Assembly: GCA_903953455.1 (NCBI GenBank)
Contig: CAJBJW010000221.1
Location: 1-22,000, forward strand
Origin: an uncultured Pseudomonadota bacterium
Lineage (GTDB): Bacteria > Pseudomonadota > Gammaproteobacteria > Methylococcales > Methylomonadaceae
Reading direction: 5' to 3'
Length of the DNA: 22,000 nucleotides
Shown: one piece after another, positions 1 to 8,077 of the stretch
Layout of the letters: each line of letters begins with the position of its first letter
How positions within the stretch are numbered: position 1 is the first letter of the stretch
Program-made: the position numbers and the translations under genes
The notes under the pieces: generated by a model
Told to the model about the DNA's origin: nothing
Seen by the model: the letters and a program-made list of their open reading frames with translations, nothing else
Databases searched by the model: none

Positions 1-1304
1 AGCGTATCAACAGATTGACTGGCTTTTTCGGAGGCAATATTGCCATTACCGGCAAAATCCGTAAATGCGCCTGAAGCGACTTCGACTGTGACTGATGCGG
101 TTGAATTTGCATTTGGTAGCAGATTTAACGTGTATTTCGTAGTATTTATCGATGCAAACACCCCTTTTTCAGCACCTGTGACGCTAATGCTGTCAGCATT
201 AAAGGTTTTGCTAGGCTCACTGAGTGTAAACGTATAAAGGATAGAACTATTCGTTAAGGCGCCTTTATCATCTGTAATGGTCAACGTAGGACTGGTTTTA
301 TCATGCGTATCAAATGTAAAAGCATTTTTTGCACTTAACCCCGCAAAGGCATTTCCGACTATATCAGTCAAAATGCCTTTGGGTGAAATCAACGTATAAA
401 TTTTTTCGGGATTGAGATTTTGCGAAGGATCTATTGTTAATACATTATTTTGAATCGAAACTTGTGTCGTATCCGAGGCAGGAATTACTATCTGCGTTGT
501 ACCGTCATTTAATGTGAAATTTCCTTTACCCAGTTTAATGGGCTCTTGAAAAACGAGCTGCAAATTATCACTCTCTTCACCTTTACCCGAATACTTCTGT
601 AAAACGGGCGCTTGTTTATCGCCATTGGCAAGCGTCTTGAAATTTAAATCAATAGCCGATATGGCATTAGGTTTTGACGCTATATCGTTAATTGCGCCCG
701 CATCTAAATGCAATGCATAAGAGCTGTTTACATTAAAATCGGCAGACGGATTAAATGTTAATGTATTACCCGAAATAGTGACTTGTTTGTCGCTAATGGG
801 AATGGTGCGTGTGTCATTTCCCGCTATAAGGGTAATATTGCCTCTGCCCGCTTGAATTTTTTCACTAAAGGTTAAAACGATATTGTCGACAGGTGCGATG
901 CCGTTTTGCTTGATAATAGAACTACTACTTAATAATACAGGTGCGAGTGTATCGACTGTATCAAAAGATAACGTTGTTGCATTGTCAATTCCAACATATT
1001 TATTACCGCTTAAATCCGCAATGGCATTACCATCAATTTTTACGCTGTAATGCGTATTTGGAAGTAGATCTCGAGCAGGGTTTATAACAAGCGTTTTGCC
1101 AATGATCGTATATTGACTTGGCGAAGATATCATGGAAATCGTTTGCTCGTCTCCCTTGCCATTGCTAATAACAATATTCCCAGTGCCAACTTGAATATTT
1201 TCATTGAATATCAATATTAAATTCTGATTGATTGCAACTGCATTTCCCCCTTTTTTTGGTGTAGTCACCACAAGAGAGGGAGCAACTTTATCTTTACTTG
1301 CCAT
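1..1304 (-). CDS. N-terminal part of a giant Ig-like repeat surface protein (SbsA-type Ig domains), partial
   Basis: The frame is open from an ATG at 1304 to the window edge, giving 434 residues with no stop; the C-terminus lies outside. The protein starts MASKDKVAPSL with no signal peptide. It then shows three similar units of about 105-115 residues beginning near residues 8, 115 and 227. Each has the pattern 'DxxAP...N..L.F.E.I..G.GNI.I', then 'L.I.P...L...Y....I.A..D..GN', as in SbsA-type Ig-like domains (Big_5). From about residue 335 a different Ig-like unit begins (TLTITDDKGALT) and includes GAFTDFAGNGN, typical of Ig domains in BapA-like adhesins. Large repeat proteins lacking a Sec signal are usually type I secretion substrates with RTX or C-terminal signals; that is inference, since the C-terminus is not visible. 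It is probably an adhesin or biofilm protein. The Shine-Dalgarno sequence is weak. Confidence 0.85.
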   Translation of the reverse strand, partial: MASKDKVAPSLVVTTPKKGGNAVAINQNLILIFNENIQVGTGNIVISNGKGDEQTISMISSPSQYTIIGKTLVINPARDLLPNTHYSVKIDGNAIADLSGNKYVGIDNATTLSFDTVDTLAPVLLSSSSIIKQNGIAPVDNIVLTFSEKIQAGRGNITLIAGNDTRTIPISDKQVTISGNTLTFNPSADFNVNSSYALHLDAGAINDIASKPNAISAIDLNFKTLANGDKQAPVLQKYSGKGEESDNLQLVFQEPIKLGKGNFTLNDGTTQIVIPASDTTQVSIQNNVLTIDPSQNLNPEKIYTLISPKGILTDIVGNAFAGLSAKNAFTFDTHDKTSPTLTITDDKGALTNSSILYTFTLSEPSKTFNADSISVTGAEKGVFASINTTKYTLNLLPNANSTASVTVEVASGAFTDFAGNGNIASEKASQSVDT

Positions 1305-1799
1305 TTGTTTTTAAACCCAAATATAGAAATCTAATCTCTAGGAAATTAATTAAAACACTAAAAAAAGTGACCCTACGTAAACGAACGCTCTAAACAGTGA
1401 CTATTTTTTTGAAATGTATGTTTATGATGCATATACCAAATTCATCGTAGTATTTTGTTCGAAAATGTTACCACTAGATATCAATATTGCGCAACCAAGT
1501 AAAAACATATCCTTAACAGTAATATTCCATAAGACAACATCAAAAACCTATAATTTAATCAATAAAAACGGATATTTATCAATCAATATAACATAAGTTT
1601 ACTCATGTTAATTTCTACTAACAGAAAAGTGGTATTTGACATAATAGAATACAGGTATCAGAATAACGCAAAGCGCATTCACATTGTGCAGTTATGCGGG
1701 GATATGGCATGGAATCAAGCGACAATCGACTTGAGGTCATATTGAATCGCTTCATTTCAAATTCTCAAGACCACCAACTTTTCAAGGCAATCATTTGTT
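1305..1799. other. Intergenic control region between the Ig-like protein and the HD-GYP gene
   Basis: This AT-rich divergent region holds no convincing complete gene. A 60-codon open frame at 1414-1596 has no recognisable motif and no good ribosome site. The right half carries the promoter candidate at 1636-1664 and a short upstream frame at 1709-1813. No clear promoter could be picked for the minus-strand Ig-like protein. A small inverted repeat (CACTAAAAAAAGTG) sits at about 1356-1369. Confidence 0.6.
1636..1664 (+). promoter_or_regulatory. Candidate sigma70 promoter for the HD-GYP gene
   Basis: A perfect -35 TTGACA at 1636-1641 is followed after 17 bases by CAGAAT (1659-1664), a 4/6 match to the -10 consensus. 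Transcription would start near 1671 and leave a leader of about 130 bases before the ATG at 1800. Found by eye; no transcription data. Confidence 0.4.
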
Positions 1800-1813
1800 A
1801 TGACAGAAATTAA
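1709..1813 (+). CDS. Possible 34-residue upstream peptide overlapping the HD-GYP start
   Basis: An ATG at 1709 follows a purine-rich GCGGGGATATGG stretch and opens a frame of 34 codons ending TAA at 1811-1813. It overlaps the first 14 bases of the HD-GYP gene in another frame. The peptide begins MESSDNRLEVIL and ends IICYDRN. It has no family match that I recognise. The overlap would allow translational coupling, but chance is quite possible. Confidence 0.2.
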   Translation: MESSDNRLEVILNRFISNSQDHQLFKAIICYDRN

Positions 1814-3410
1814 TGCGCAAAAATACAATGAACTGCAAAAAATCATCAGCAAGTTTGAAATACTCACTGATATCACCATTGAATTGATGTCTGAACACAA
1901 TACCACCGCGATGCTTGAGAAAATTTTGTTTGGTGCTATTTCACTAACAAACGCGGATGGGGGAACTATTTATCGAGTGCTTAAGGATTCAATAAAAATT
2001 GAGATTATTTATTCTAATAGCTTGAATATGCACTTTAGTAAAAGTAACAAAAATGCTGTCGATTTACCCAACATTCCTCTATTTAACGAAAGCGGACAAG
2101 CCAATTTTAAAAATGTTGTCAGCGCTTCTTATCACCATGATAAAACCCTCAATATTGCTGACGCATACGACACCAAAGAGTTTGATTTTCAAGGAACGAA
2201 ATTATTTGATGCCAAAAACAATTATCGATCTACTTCATTTTTAACCGTTCCCTTAAAAAATCATGAACATGAAACAGTGGCAATGCTTCAGCTTATCAAT
2301 GCCATTGACCCATTAACGCAAAACATTATTCCATTTGATAGCGTTGCTCAGCGTTTTTGTGAGTCGTTAGCATCTCAAGCGGCAACCGTTCTAACGAAAC
2401 AGCAATTGATTATTACGTTAGAGCAAATGTTTGAATCAATGATCTCATTGATTGCAAATGCCTTAGACGAAAAATCGCCTTATAACGGCGGCCATTGTCA
2501 ACGAGTCCCCGAATTGACTATGATGATAGCTGAAGCAGCTCATGAAACTTCGGAAGGTTATTTAAAAGATTTCATTCTCAATGATGCTGATCGCTACGAA
2601 TTAAAAATTGCGGGACTTCTGCACGATTGTGGAAAAGTGACCACTCCAGAGTATGTGGTTGATAAAGCCAAAAAATTAGAGACTATTTTTGACCGTATTG
2701 CCTTAGTTGAAACCCGTTTTGAAGTATTAAAACGAGATGCTGAAATTGCCTTATTAAAACAACAAAACAAAGCGTTAAAACAAAATCAATTAATAGTTGC
2801 AAATGAAATTGAAACTGAACTAGAGCAAATCATCGCTACTTTGAATGACGATTTAGAGTTTCTTAGAATTTGCAACACGGGTGGTGAATTTATGTCACAG
2901 GATAAAATTGACCGTTTGCAATCGATACATCAAAAAGAATGGCAACTCAATGGCCAAACATATCCTCTGTTAAGTACAGATGAATTCGAAAATTTGAAAA
3001 TTGCACGCGGCACTCTCAATGATGACGAACGCAAAGTCATCAATAATCATATCAGCGCGACTATTTCCATGCTCAATGCCATCAAATGGCCCAAACATTT
3101 GAAAAATGTAACGGCTTACGCAGGCGGACATCATGAAAGAATGGATGGTAAAGGCTATCCTAACGGTTTAACCCGTGAACAAATGCCAATTCAAGCAAGG
3201 GCGATGGCAATTGCAGATGTTTTTGAAGCATTAACAGCGTCAGATCGCCCCTATAAATCCGGAAAAAAATTATCCGAAGCGTTATTTATCTTAGAAAAAA
3301 TGAGTCAAGAAGGTCATATCGACCCCGATTTATATAATGCATTCATCGCGCATAATGTACACAAAAAATATGCCGAGACTTTCCTGCCTGCAGAACAGAT
3401 TGATATTTAA
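1800..3410 (+). CDS. GAF / HD-GYP domain protein, probable cyclic-di-GMP phosphodiesterase
   Basis: This 536-residue cytoplasmic protein has an N-terminal GAF-type sensor (about 20-200), a linker helix, and a C-terminal HD-GYP domain (about 210-525). Metal-site residues of the family are visible: H232 in GHCQRV, the H275-D276 pair in LLHDCGK, H417, H444-H445 in HHERMDGKGYP, and D473 in IADVFEAL. The GYP signature is intact, so hydrolysis of c-di-GMP to pGpG or GMP is the expected activity. Unusually, about 105-110 extra residues (roughly 290-400) separate the HD half from the GYP half; the first part is charged and looks coiled-coil. I recall related proteins with this insert, so it seems to mark a subfamily. 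No membrane segment is seen. The ligand of the GAF domain is unknown. AAGG lies 12 bases before the ATG, a weak ribosome site. Confidence 0.93.
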   Translation: MTEINAQKYNELQKIISKFEILTDITIELMSEHNTTAMLEKILFGAISLTNADGGTIYRVLKDSIKIEIIYSNSLNMHFSKSNKNAVDLPNIPLFNESGQANFKNVVSASYHHDKTLNIADAYDTKEFDFQGTKLFDAKNNYRSTSFLTVPLKNHEHETVAMLQLINAIDPLTQNIIPFDSVAQRFCESLASQAATVLTKQQLIITLEQMFESMISLIANALDEKSPYNGGHCQRVPELTMMIAEAAHETSEGYLKDFILNDADRYELKIAGLLHDCGKVTTPEYVVDKAKKLETIFDRIALVETRFEVLKRDAEIALLKQQNKALKQNQLIVANEIETELEQIIATLNDDLEFLRICNTGGEFMSQDKIDRLQSIHQKEWQLNGQTYPLLSTDEFENLKIARGTLNDDERKVINNHISATISMLNAIKWPKHLKNVTAYAGGHHERMDGKGYPNGLTREQMPIQARAMAIADVFEALTASDRPYKSGKKLSEALFILEKMSQEGHIDPDLYNAFIAHNVHKKYAETFLPAEQIDI

Positions 3411-3503
3411 CTTGATAGATAATTAGCTGTTTTTATCGTTTTTTGTGCAACGAAAGGCAATCGCGTCAGGCGAGTGCGTTGAAGGTGGTTTTAATCCAAC
3501 TGG

Positions 3504-4445
3504 TTACAAATACCCCGATTGAAAAAGCCATAACAAGCCTGTTATGGTAAAAAAAGACATCATTGTTGTCAGCACCATTGCCGCTGCGCAGAAACCTTCG
3601 TGCCCATATTTTTGTCCTAACAGAGGATAAATACTGAACATGGGCATGCCTGCATTGATAATAGCGGCTTGCTTTAAAACGGGGTTTTCAAACGCTAATA
3701 AAAATATCATCAAATAGACCGCCATCGGATGCAAAATGAGTTTCCCAAACACAATGATACTGATATCGCTCGCCATACCTTTCAAACTCAATCCAGCAAG
3801 CGTACATCCAATGTAGAATAATGCAACCGGCGCTGATGCACCTGACAACATATCCACTGCATGGTTAAATGGCACGGGCAAATGCAAATCAAATGCCGAA
3901 AACACAACCCCCATGGAAATTGAAATAATCAACGGATTCGTTATTAAACGATGAACAATGCCGCGCATAATCAAAAACCAATGCGATTTCGTTTTTCTGC
4001 CAAGCTCAGCGAGCGTAAAAATCAATGGCAACATGATTAAGTTTTCAACACTCACATAAACCGCTAAACTCGCACTCGCTGCACTGCCTATCATTTGTTG
4101 CGCGATGGGGAATCCCATAAATGCGCTATTAGACATCGTCATGCCCATGGCCAAAATGGTGGCGACTTGAAGACCTTTACGCTGAATTATGTAACCAACA
4201 AAAATACCAAACACCAGCATCAAAAATGACCCGAATGTATAAGCTAAAAGCAAATCCACATTAAGCAGTTCGCCTAAAGGTCGCTGTGAAAGTGCTTTAA
4301 ATAGCAAGGCGGGTAGTGCATAGTCAATAACAAAAACACCCAGTGCGCGTGTATCTTTGGGGCCAAGCAGTCCGCGTCGCACCGTAGCAAAGCCAATGGC
4401 AATAATAATAAAAATTGAACTGGTAATATTGAGTACGGTTAACAA
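3504..4445 (-). CDS. AEC-family (auxin efflux carrier-like) permease
   Basis: A 313-residue, very hydrophobic protein with about ten membrane spans split into two bundles by a short basic loop (ELGRKTKSHW, near the middle), as expected for the AEC / membrane transport protein family (PF03547; MdcF malonate carriers belong here). The GxxxMSNSAFMGFP segment and the late AGMPMFSIYPLL segment match conserved family positions. Bacterial members export or import small organic acids; the substrate cannot be read from the sequence. The start is a TTG at 4445, chosen because AAGGAAGG lies 4 bases upstream and there is no suitable ATG nearby. It is divergent from the phosphorylase-kinase-like gene. A TTGACA reading on the minus strand at 4514-4519 could be part of its promoter, but I found no matching -10. 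Confidence 0.9.
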   Translation of the reverse strand: MLTVLNITSSIFIIIAIGFATVRRGLLGPKDTRALGVFVIDYALPALLFKALSQRPLGELLNVDLLLAYTFGSFLMLVFGIFVGYIIQRKGLQVATILAMGMTMSNSAFMGFPIAQQMIGSAASASLAVYVSVENLIMLPLIFTLAELGRKTKSHWFLIMRGIVHRLITNPLIISISMGVVFSAFDLHLPVPFNHAVDMLSGASAPVALFYIGCTLAGLSLKGMASDISIIVFGKLILHPMAVYLMIFLLAFENPVLKQAAIINAGMPMFSIYPLLGQKYGHEGFCAAAMVLTTMMSFFTITGLLWLFQSGYL

Positions 4446-4789
4446 AATGCCTTCCTTTTCATTGTTTAGAGTCTTGCTGCAACGGTGATTTAATTGGTGA
4501 AATAATATATCACTGTCAAATGTAAAAATATGAAAAACAACAATTTACCCCTAAAAATAATTTTCAATGTCCAAAACAGTGCATTCACGCACTCTACAAC
4601 TGTTTTTTGGTGCATAAACTCATTTATCTAAGTTGATAATTGTTATCGCATTAACACGCCACCGAATAAATTATAAAATAACGTTTTATATTCAATACGT
4701 TAATTATTCTGTTTTTAAAAAAGGGGCTGGCACAAGAGTTGCGAAGTTATTCACTAACTATTGTAGACAGTAAATTTTAGGAGTATAGG
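4446..4789. other. Divergent intergenic region between the AEC permease and the PhK-like gene
   Basis: 344 bases of AT-rich DNA without a gene. It contains the Fur-like palindrome at 4629-4647 and AT-rich patches such as TATAAA near 4670 that could be -10 elements. No promoter with both boxes in good form was found. The AGGAG ribosome site at 4779-4783 serves the TTG start at 4790. Confidence 0.6.
4629..4647. promoter_or_regulatory. Possible Fur-type operator
   Basis: The 19 bases match the Fur consensus GATAATGATAATCATTATC at 13 positions. The core GATAATTGTTATC (4635-4647) is a perfect palindrome of GATAA and TTATC around TTG. It lies in the divergent region and could act on either gene. 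AT-rich DNA makes chance matches likely. Confidence 0.25.
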
Positions 4790-7700
4790 TTGACTGCCCC
4801 ATTTTTTAAAAATGATCTACCCGATATCGCTGTGAATCATGACGTAGAAAATCAGCTTGATTCGTATTATCGCCAAATCAAAGAGATTATTCTCAATCGC
4901 CAAGATTGTGTAAGTGGACTCTTGCCTGCAAGTACCGCAATTAATATTCACGGCGATTACACAGACGCATGGGTGCGTGATAATGTTTACAGCATTCTCG
5001 CTGCATGGGGACTTGCCTTGGCTTATCGTCGCCAAGTCAAAAAAGCAGACAGAGCTTATCAATTAGAACAAAGCGTTGTCAAACTGATGCGCGGACTCCT
5101 CACCGCAATGATGCGCCAACTCCCTAAAGTGGAAGCGTTCAAACATACGCAAAACCCACTCGATGCACTTCACGCAAAATACGATACCAAATCAGGCCAT
5201 ATTATCGTTGGGGATACACAGTGGGGGCATCTCCAACTTGATGCAACATCACTCTTTTTATTAATGTTAGCGCAAATGACCGCTTCGGGTCTTCGTATTG
5301 TGTTTAGTCTTGATGAAGTCAATTTTGTTCAAAATTTAGTCCACTACATTAGTCGCACCTATCGCACGCCCGATTATGGTATTTGGGAGCGTGGCAATAA
5401 ACTCAATCACGGTGTTGCTGAATTAAATGCGAGTTCCATTGGCATGGCAAAAGCCGCATTGGAGGCAATGAACAACTTTAATTTGTTTGGAAAAGATGGT
5501 GGGCAAAGTTCCATTATTCACGTAGTGAGTGATGATATCGCGCGTACACGCATTGCACTTGAATCTTTACTGCCGCGTGAATCCATTTCCAAAGAAGTCG
5601 ATGCCGCTGTGTTAAGCATTATCGGTTTTCCTGCCTTTGCCGTTGACAATGAAACGCTACGACATCAAACACAATCGCAAATTATCGAAAAGTTGCAAGG
5701 CAATTACGGTTGCAAACGCTTTCTGCGTGATGGTCATCAAACGGTACTCGAGGATTCACATCGCCTGCATTATGAAGCCTATGAATTAAAAGAATTTACG
5801 GATATAGAATGCGAATGGCCGCTGTTTTTTTGTTATAACTTGCTGAATGCTTTATTTACAGGCGATCAAAAATCGGCATCGCAATACCGAGAAAAACTGG
5901 ACGCTTTAGGTGTAGATGTTCTCGGTCAGCGACTTCTGCCGGAGTTATATCGTGTTCCTGCTGACAATATCGATGCCGAAAAAGCAAACCCTAAAAGTCA
6001 ACCGCGTGTTCCCAATGAAAATATTCCACTCGTTTGGGCACAAAGTCTTTTTATTTTAGGCTGTCTTTTGCAAGATGGCTTTATTGAGGTAGACGATATT
6101 GATCCGCTTGGACGCTATCGAATAGCGAATAAAATAGATAGACCGACCATCAAAGTGGCGCTACTCGCTGAAGATGAAGAAATTTGCAACGCACTGCAAA
6201 AATGGGCGATTCCCAGTCAAACCCGCGCGGATATCGCACCGGTTCAAGTGCGTGATGCAAGTGAATTATCAGCGGCTTATATCCACGTTGGACGTAATGA
6301 CCGACTGGGATTAACGGGCCGCCCACAGCGTCAACTTCGAGCGCTATCAACATCAAAACTCTATATTCTCGCAGGCGAACCGTTACTATTTCTGCCACAA
6401 TGTATGGATCAAAAAAGTTTTTATCTCACAATGGATAATAAACTACTTATTGAGCGCCTTCGCATCGAACTGCAATATATCTCGCAGCATTGGGACAAAG
6501 TCGCGCCACCTCTATTAATTATCAACATTAAAGATAATATGTTGACCGACAAAGAGGGGTATTTACTAATTGATTTCCTTAAGCAATTACAACAAAATAA
6601 TTTAGGAAATGTGACTATTGATTTGAATTTCATCACTGCATTTTTAAATACAACGAGTTATGAAAAAATAGGCTATCTGCACGACTTCCAATTTTCCCCC
6701 GTATGCTGGGAAACACCAGAGCGCATTTTTTCAACTGTCATGCCCGAGGTAATAACGCCAGCGAAGCCAATGAGTGCCATCGAACTCAGCCAATGGGAAC
6801 ATCAATCTGACCATGCTTTAATTGAGCAATTAACACGTAGTGACAATTTGTATGCGCACTTAGAAATGCTCATTATTATTTCACAGCGTCATGATTTGAA
6901 TTTTGACTTGGGGCTGAGTGAATTAAATGATGTCCCTTGTCGAGTGCGTGATTTACTCGAGGAAGTTTACGCGCGAGCAGGCGATCAACATTTATGGGAA
7001 ATTGTGCGTCGATGCGCCAATGTTTTAGGTAAATACGATATTAACCTCGAGCAATCAGCCACTGATATTTTAGTTCGCCAACATCATTTAACTGTCGGTC
7101 GCTCATATAGTGAACAAGCCACTCTCAAACGCCCTATTGATTCCCTTCAGCTTCTTGATTTGATTAAAGAGTTCAACGAAAATGATGGTCGCCAGCAAAT
7201 ATTGATACAGGAATTAATTATTCATCTGGGTATGTTAATTAAAGCTAATCCCCTTTTATTTAAAGATATGCACACTATTCGAGTTGGCCATATTTTGCAG
7301 CTTATGATTGCACAAGAAAAACGCAAAATTAGCAGCTCATGGGATCAGGCTTTCACTGATATTTTAGCTTTAGCACCCCATCAACTAGCGCAACGAATTG
7401 AAGATGTCCTCAAAGATTATGACAATAATGAAAGTCAACGCTTTCAATTAGAATCAATGCACTATGATGGCTCTAAATGTGATTTAGCCTCGGCACGTTT
7501 TCAACCAAACATGAATCCACATTTGGTAAATTTAGCGGATTGGTATGATTGGCGAGAACAGCAAGGCAGTGTCGGTCGAGAAAGTGATTTATTCCTTGCA
7601 GGCGTTTGGCGTTTGTTGCATCATTGCAAAGGTTTAATGGTAGGCGAAAAATACAACAGTAGTCGTCGTATTGATAGTGAAAATCTGCTCGGCCAAATGA

Positions 7701-8032
7701 CATCTGGAGAGCAAAGTTTCAAACTGCATATTAACCATATATTAAATAAAATTCACGCCCCTGTGTATCGCCAACTTTGCGTTGAAGCATTGAACGCATT
7801 GGCGGTTATTATGCAAAGTAACCCTCAGCTGATGATTGATGATACGATAGTTGTAGATATTTTAATTGGTCATGCAGTAAGGCTTTCGTGGCTTCAATGC
7901 TATCCCGACTGCGTGGAAGAATACGACAAATACGTATCTGTTGCATGGCAATCTTTCTACCAACTTCCTCCTCATAAAGTGGCGAACGGGGTACTCGATG
8001 CATTGATTTATCTTCTCAATAATAATGCATGA
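4790..8032 (+). CDS. Phosphorylase kinase alpha/beta-like regulatory protein (GH15-related)
   Basis: A 1080-residue protein resembling, along much of its length, the alpha and beta regulatory subunits of eukaryotic phosphorylase b kinase. The N-terminal glucoamylase-like (GH15) domain spans about 20-440 and includes DYTDAWVRDNVYSILAAWGL (56-75), TPDYGIWERGNK (193-204), ELNASSIGMAKAALEA (211-226), SKEVDA, GFPAFAV, NYGCKRFLRDG and IECEWPLFF. E200 in GIWE and E410 in PNENIPL are candidates for the two glucoamylase-type acidic residues. A middle region (450-850) leads to a C-terminal segment (about 880-1070) with ARFQPNMNP, LADWYDWREQQGSVGR and LLHHCKGL, as in the KPBA/KPBB C-terminus. No signal peptide or C-terminal prenylation motif is present. 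The TTG start has AGGAG 6 bases upstream. Bacterial members are usually annotated GH15 family protein; whether it binds or cleaves glucans is unknown. Glucokinase lies 45 bases downstream, suggesting a glycogen or glucose role. Confidence 0.88.
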   Translation: MTAPFFKNDLPDIAVNHDVENQLDSYYRQIKEIILNRQDCVSGLLPASTAINIHGDYTDAWVRDNVYSILAAWGLALAYRRQVKKADRAYQLEQSVVKLMRGLLTAMMRQLPKVEAFKHTQNPLDALHAKYDTKSGHIIVGDTQWGHLQLDATSLFLLMLAQMTASGLRIVFSLDEVNFVQNLVHYISRTYRTPDYGIWERGNKLNHGVAELNASSIGMAKAALEAMNNFNLFGKDGGQSSIIHVVSDDIARTRIALESLLPRESISKEVDAAVLSIIGFPAFAVDNETLRHQTQSQIIEKLQGNYGCKRFLRDGHQTVLEDSHRLHYEAYELKEFTDIECEWPLFFCYNLLNALFTGDQKSASQYREKLDALGVDVLGQRLLPELYRVPADNIDAEKANPKSQPRVPNENIPLVWAQSLFILGCLLQDGFIEVDDIDPLGRYRIANKIDRPTIKVALLAEDEEICNALQKWAIPSQTRADIAPVQVRDASELSAAYIHVGRNDRLGLTGRPQRQLRALSTSKLYILAGEPLLFLPQCMDQKSFYLTMDNKLLIERLRIELQYISQHWDKVAPPLLIINIKDNMLTDKEGYLLIDFLKQLQQNNLGNVTIDLNFITAFLNTTSYEKIGYLHDFQFSPVCWETPERIFSTVMPEVITPAKPMSAIELSQWEHQSDHALIEQLTRSDNLYAHLEMLIIISQRHDLNFDLGLSELNDVPCRVRDLLEEVYARAGDQHLWEIVRRCANVLGKYDINLEQSATDILVRQHHLTVGRSYSEQATLKRPIDSLQLLDLIKEFNENDGRQQILIQELIIHLGMLIKANPLLFKDMHTIRVGHILQLMIAQEKRKISSSWDQAFTDILALAPHQLAQRIEDVLKDYDNNESQRFQLESMHYDGSKCDLASARFQPNMNPHLVNLADWYDWREQQGSVGRESDLFLAGVWRLLHHCKGLMVGEKYNSSRRIDSENLLGQMTSGEQSFKLHINHILNKIHAPVYRQLCVEALNALAVIMQSNPQLMIDDTIVVDILIGHAVRLSWLQCYPDCVEEYDKYVSVAWQSFYQLPPHKVANGVLDALIYLLNNNA

Positions 8033-8077
8033 TACACTTAAAAACGTAATCGTTTAACCAAACATGATAGTGAGAAA

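Noticed and set aside
40..237. 65-codon plus-strand frame at the left edge
   Set aside because: It lies opposite the continuous minus-strand Ig-like repeat protein, which has a clear family pattern.
1414..1596. 60-codon plus-strand open frame in the first intergenic region
   Set aside because: No recognisable motif, no good ribosome site, and AT-rich composition unlike the neighbouring genes.
8042..8055. AAACG-TAAT-CGTTT inverted repeat between the PhK-like gene and glk
   Set aside because: It resembles LacI-family sites, but the arms are only 5 bp and it lies in a 45-base gap of a likely operon; too weak to call.
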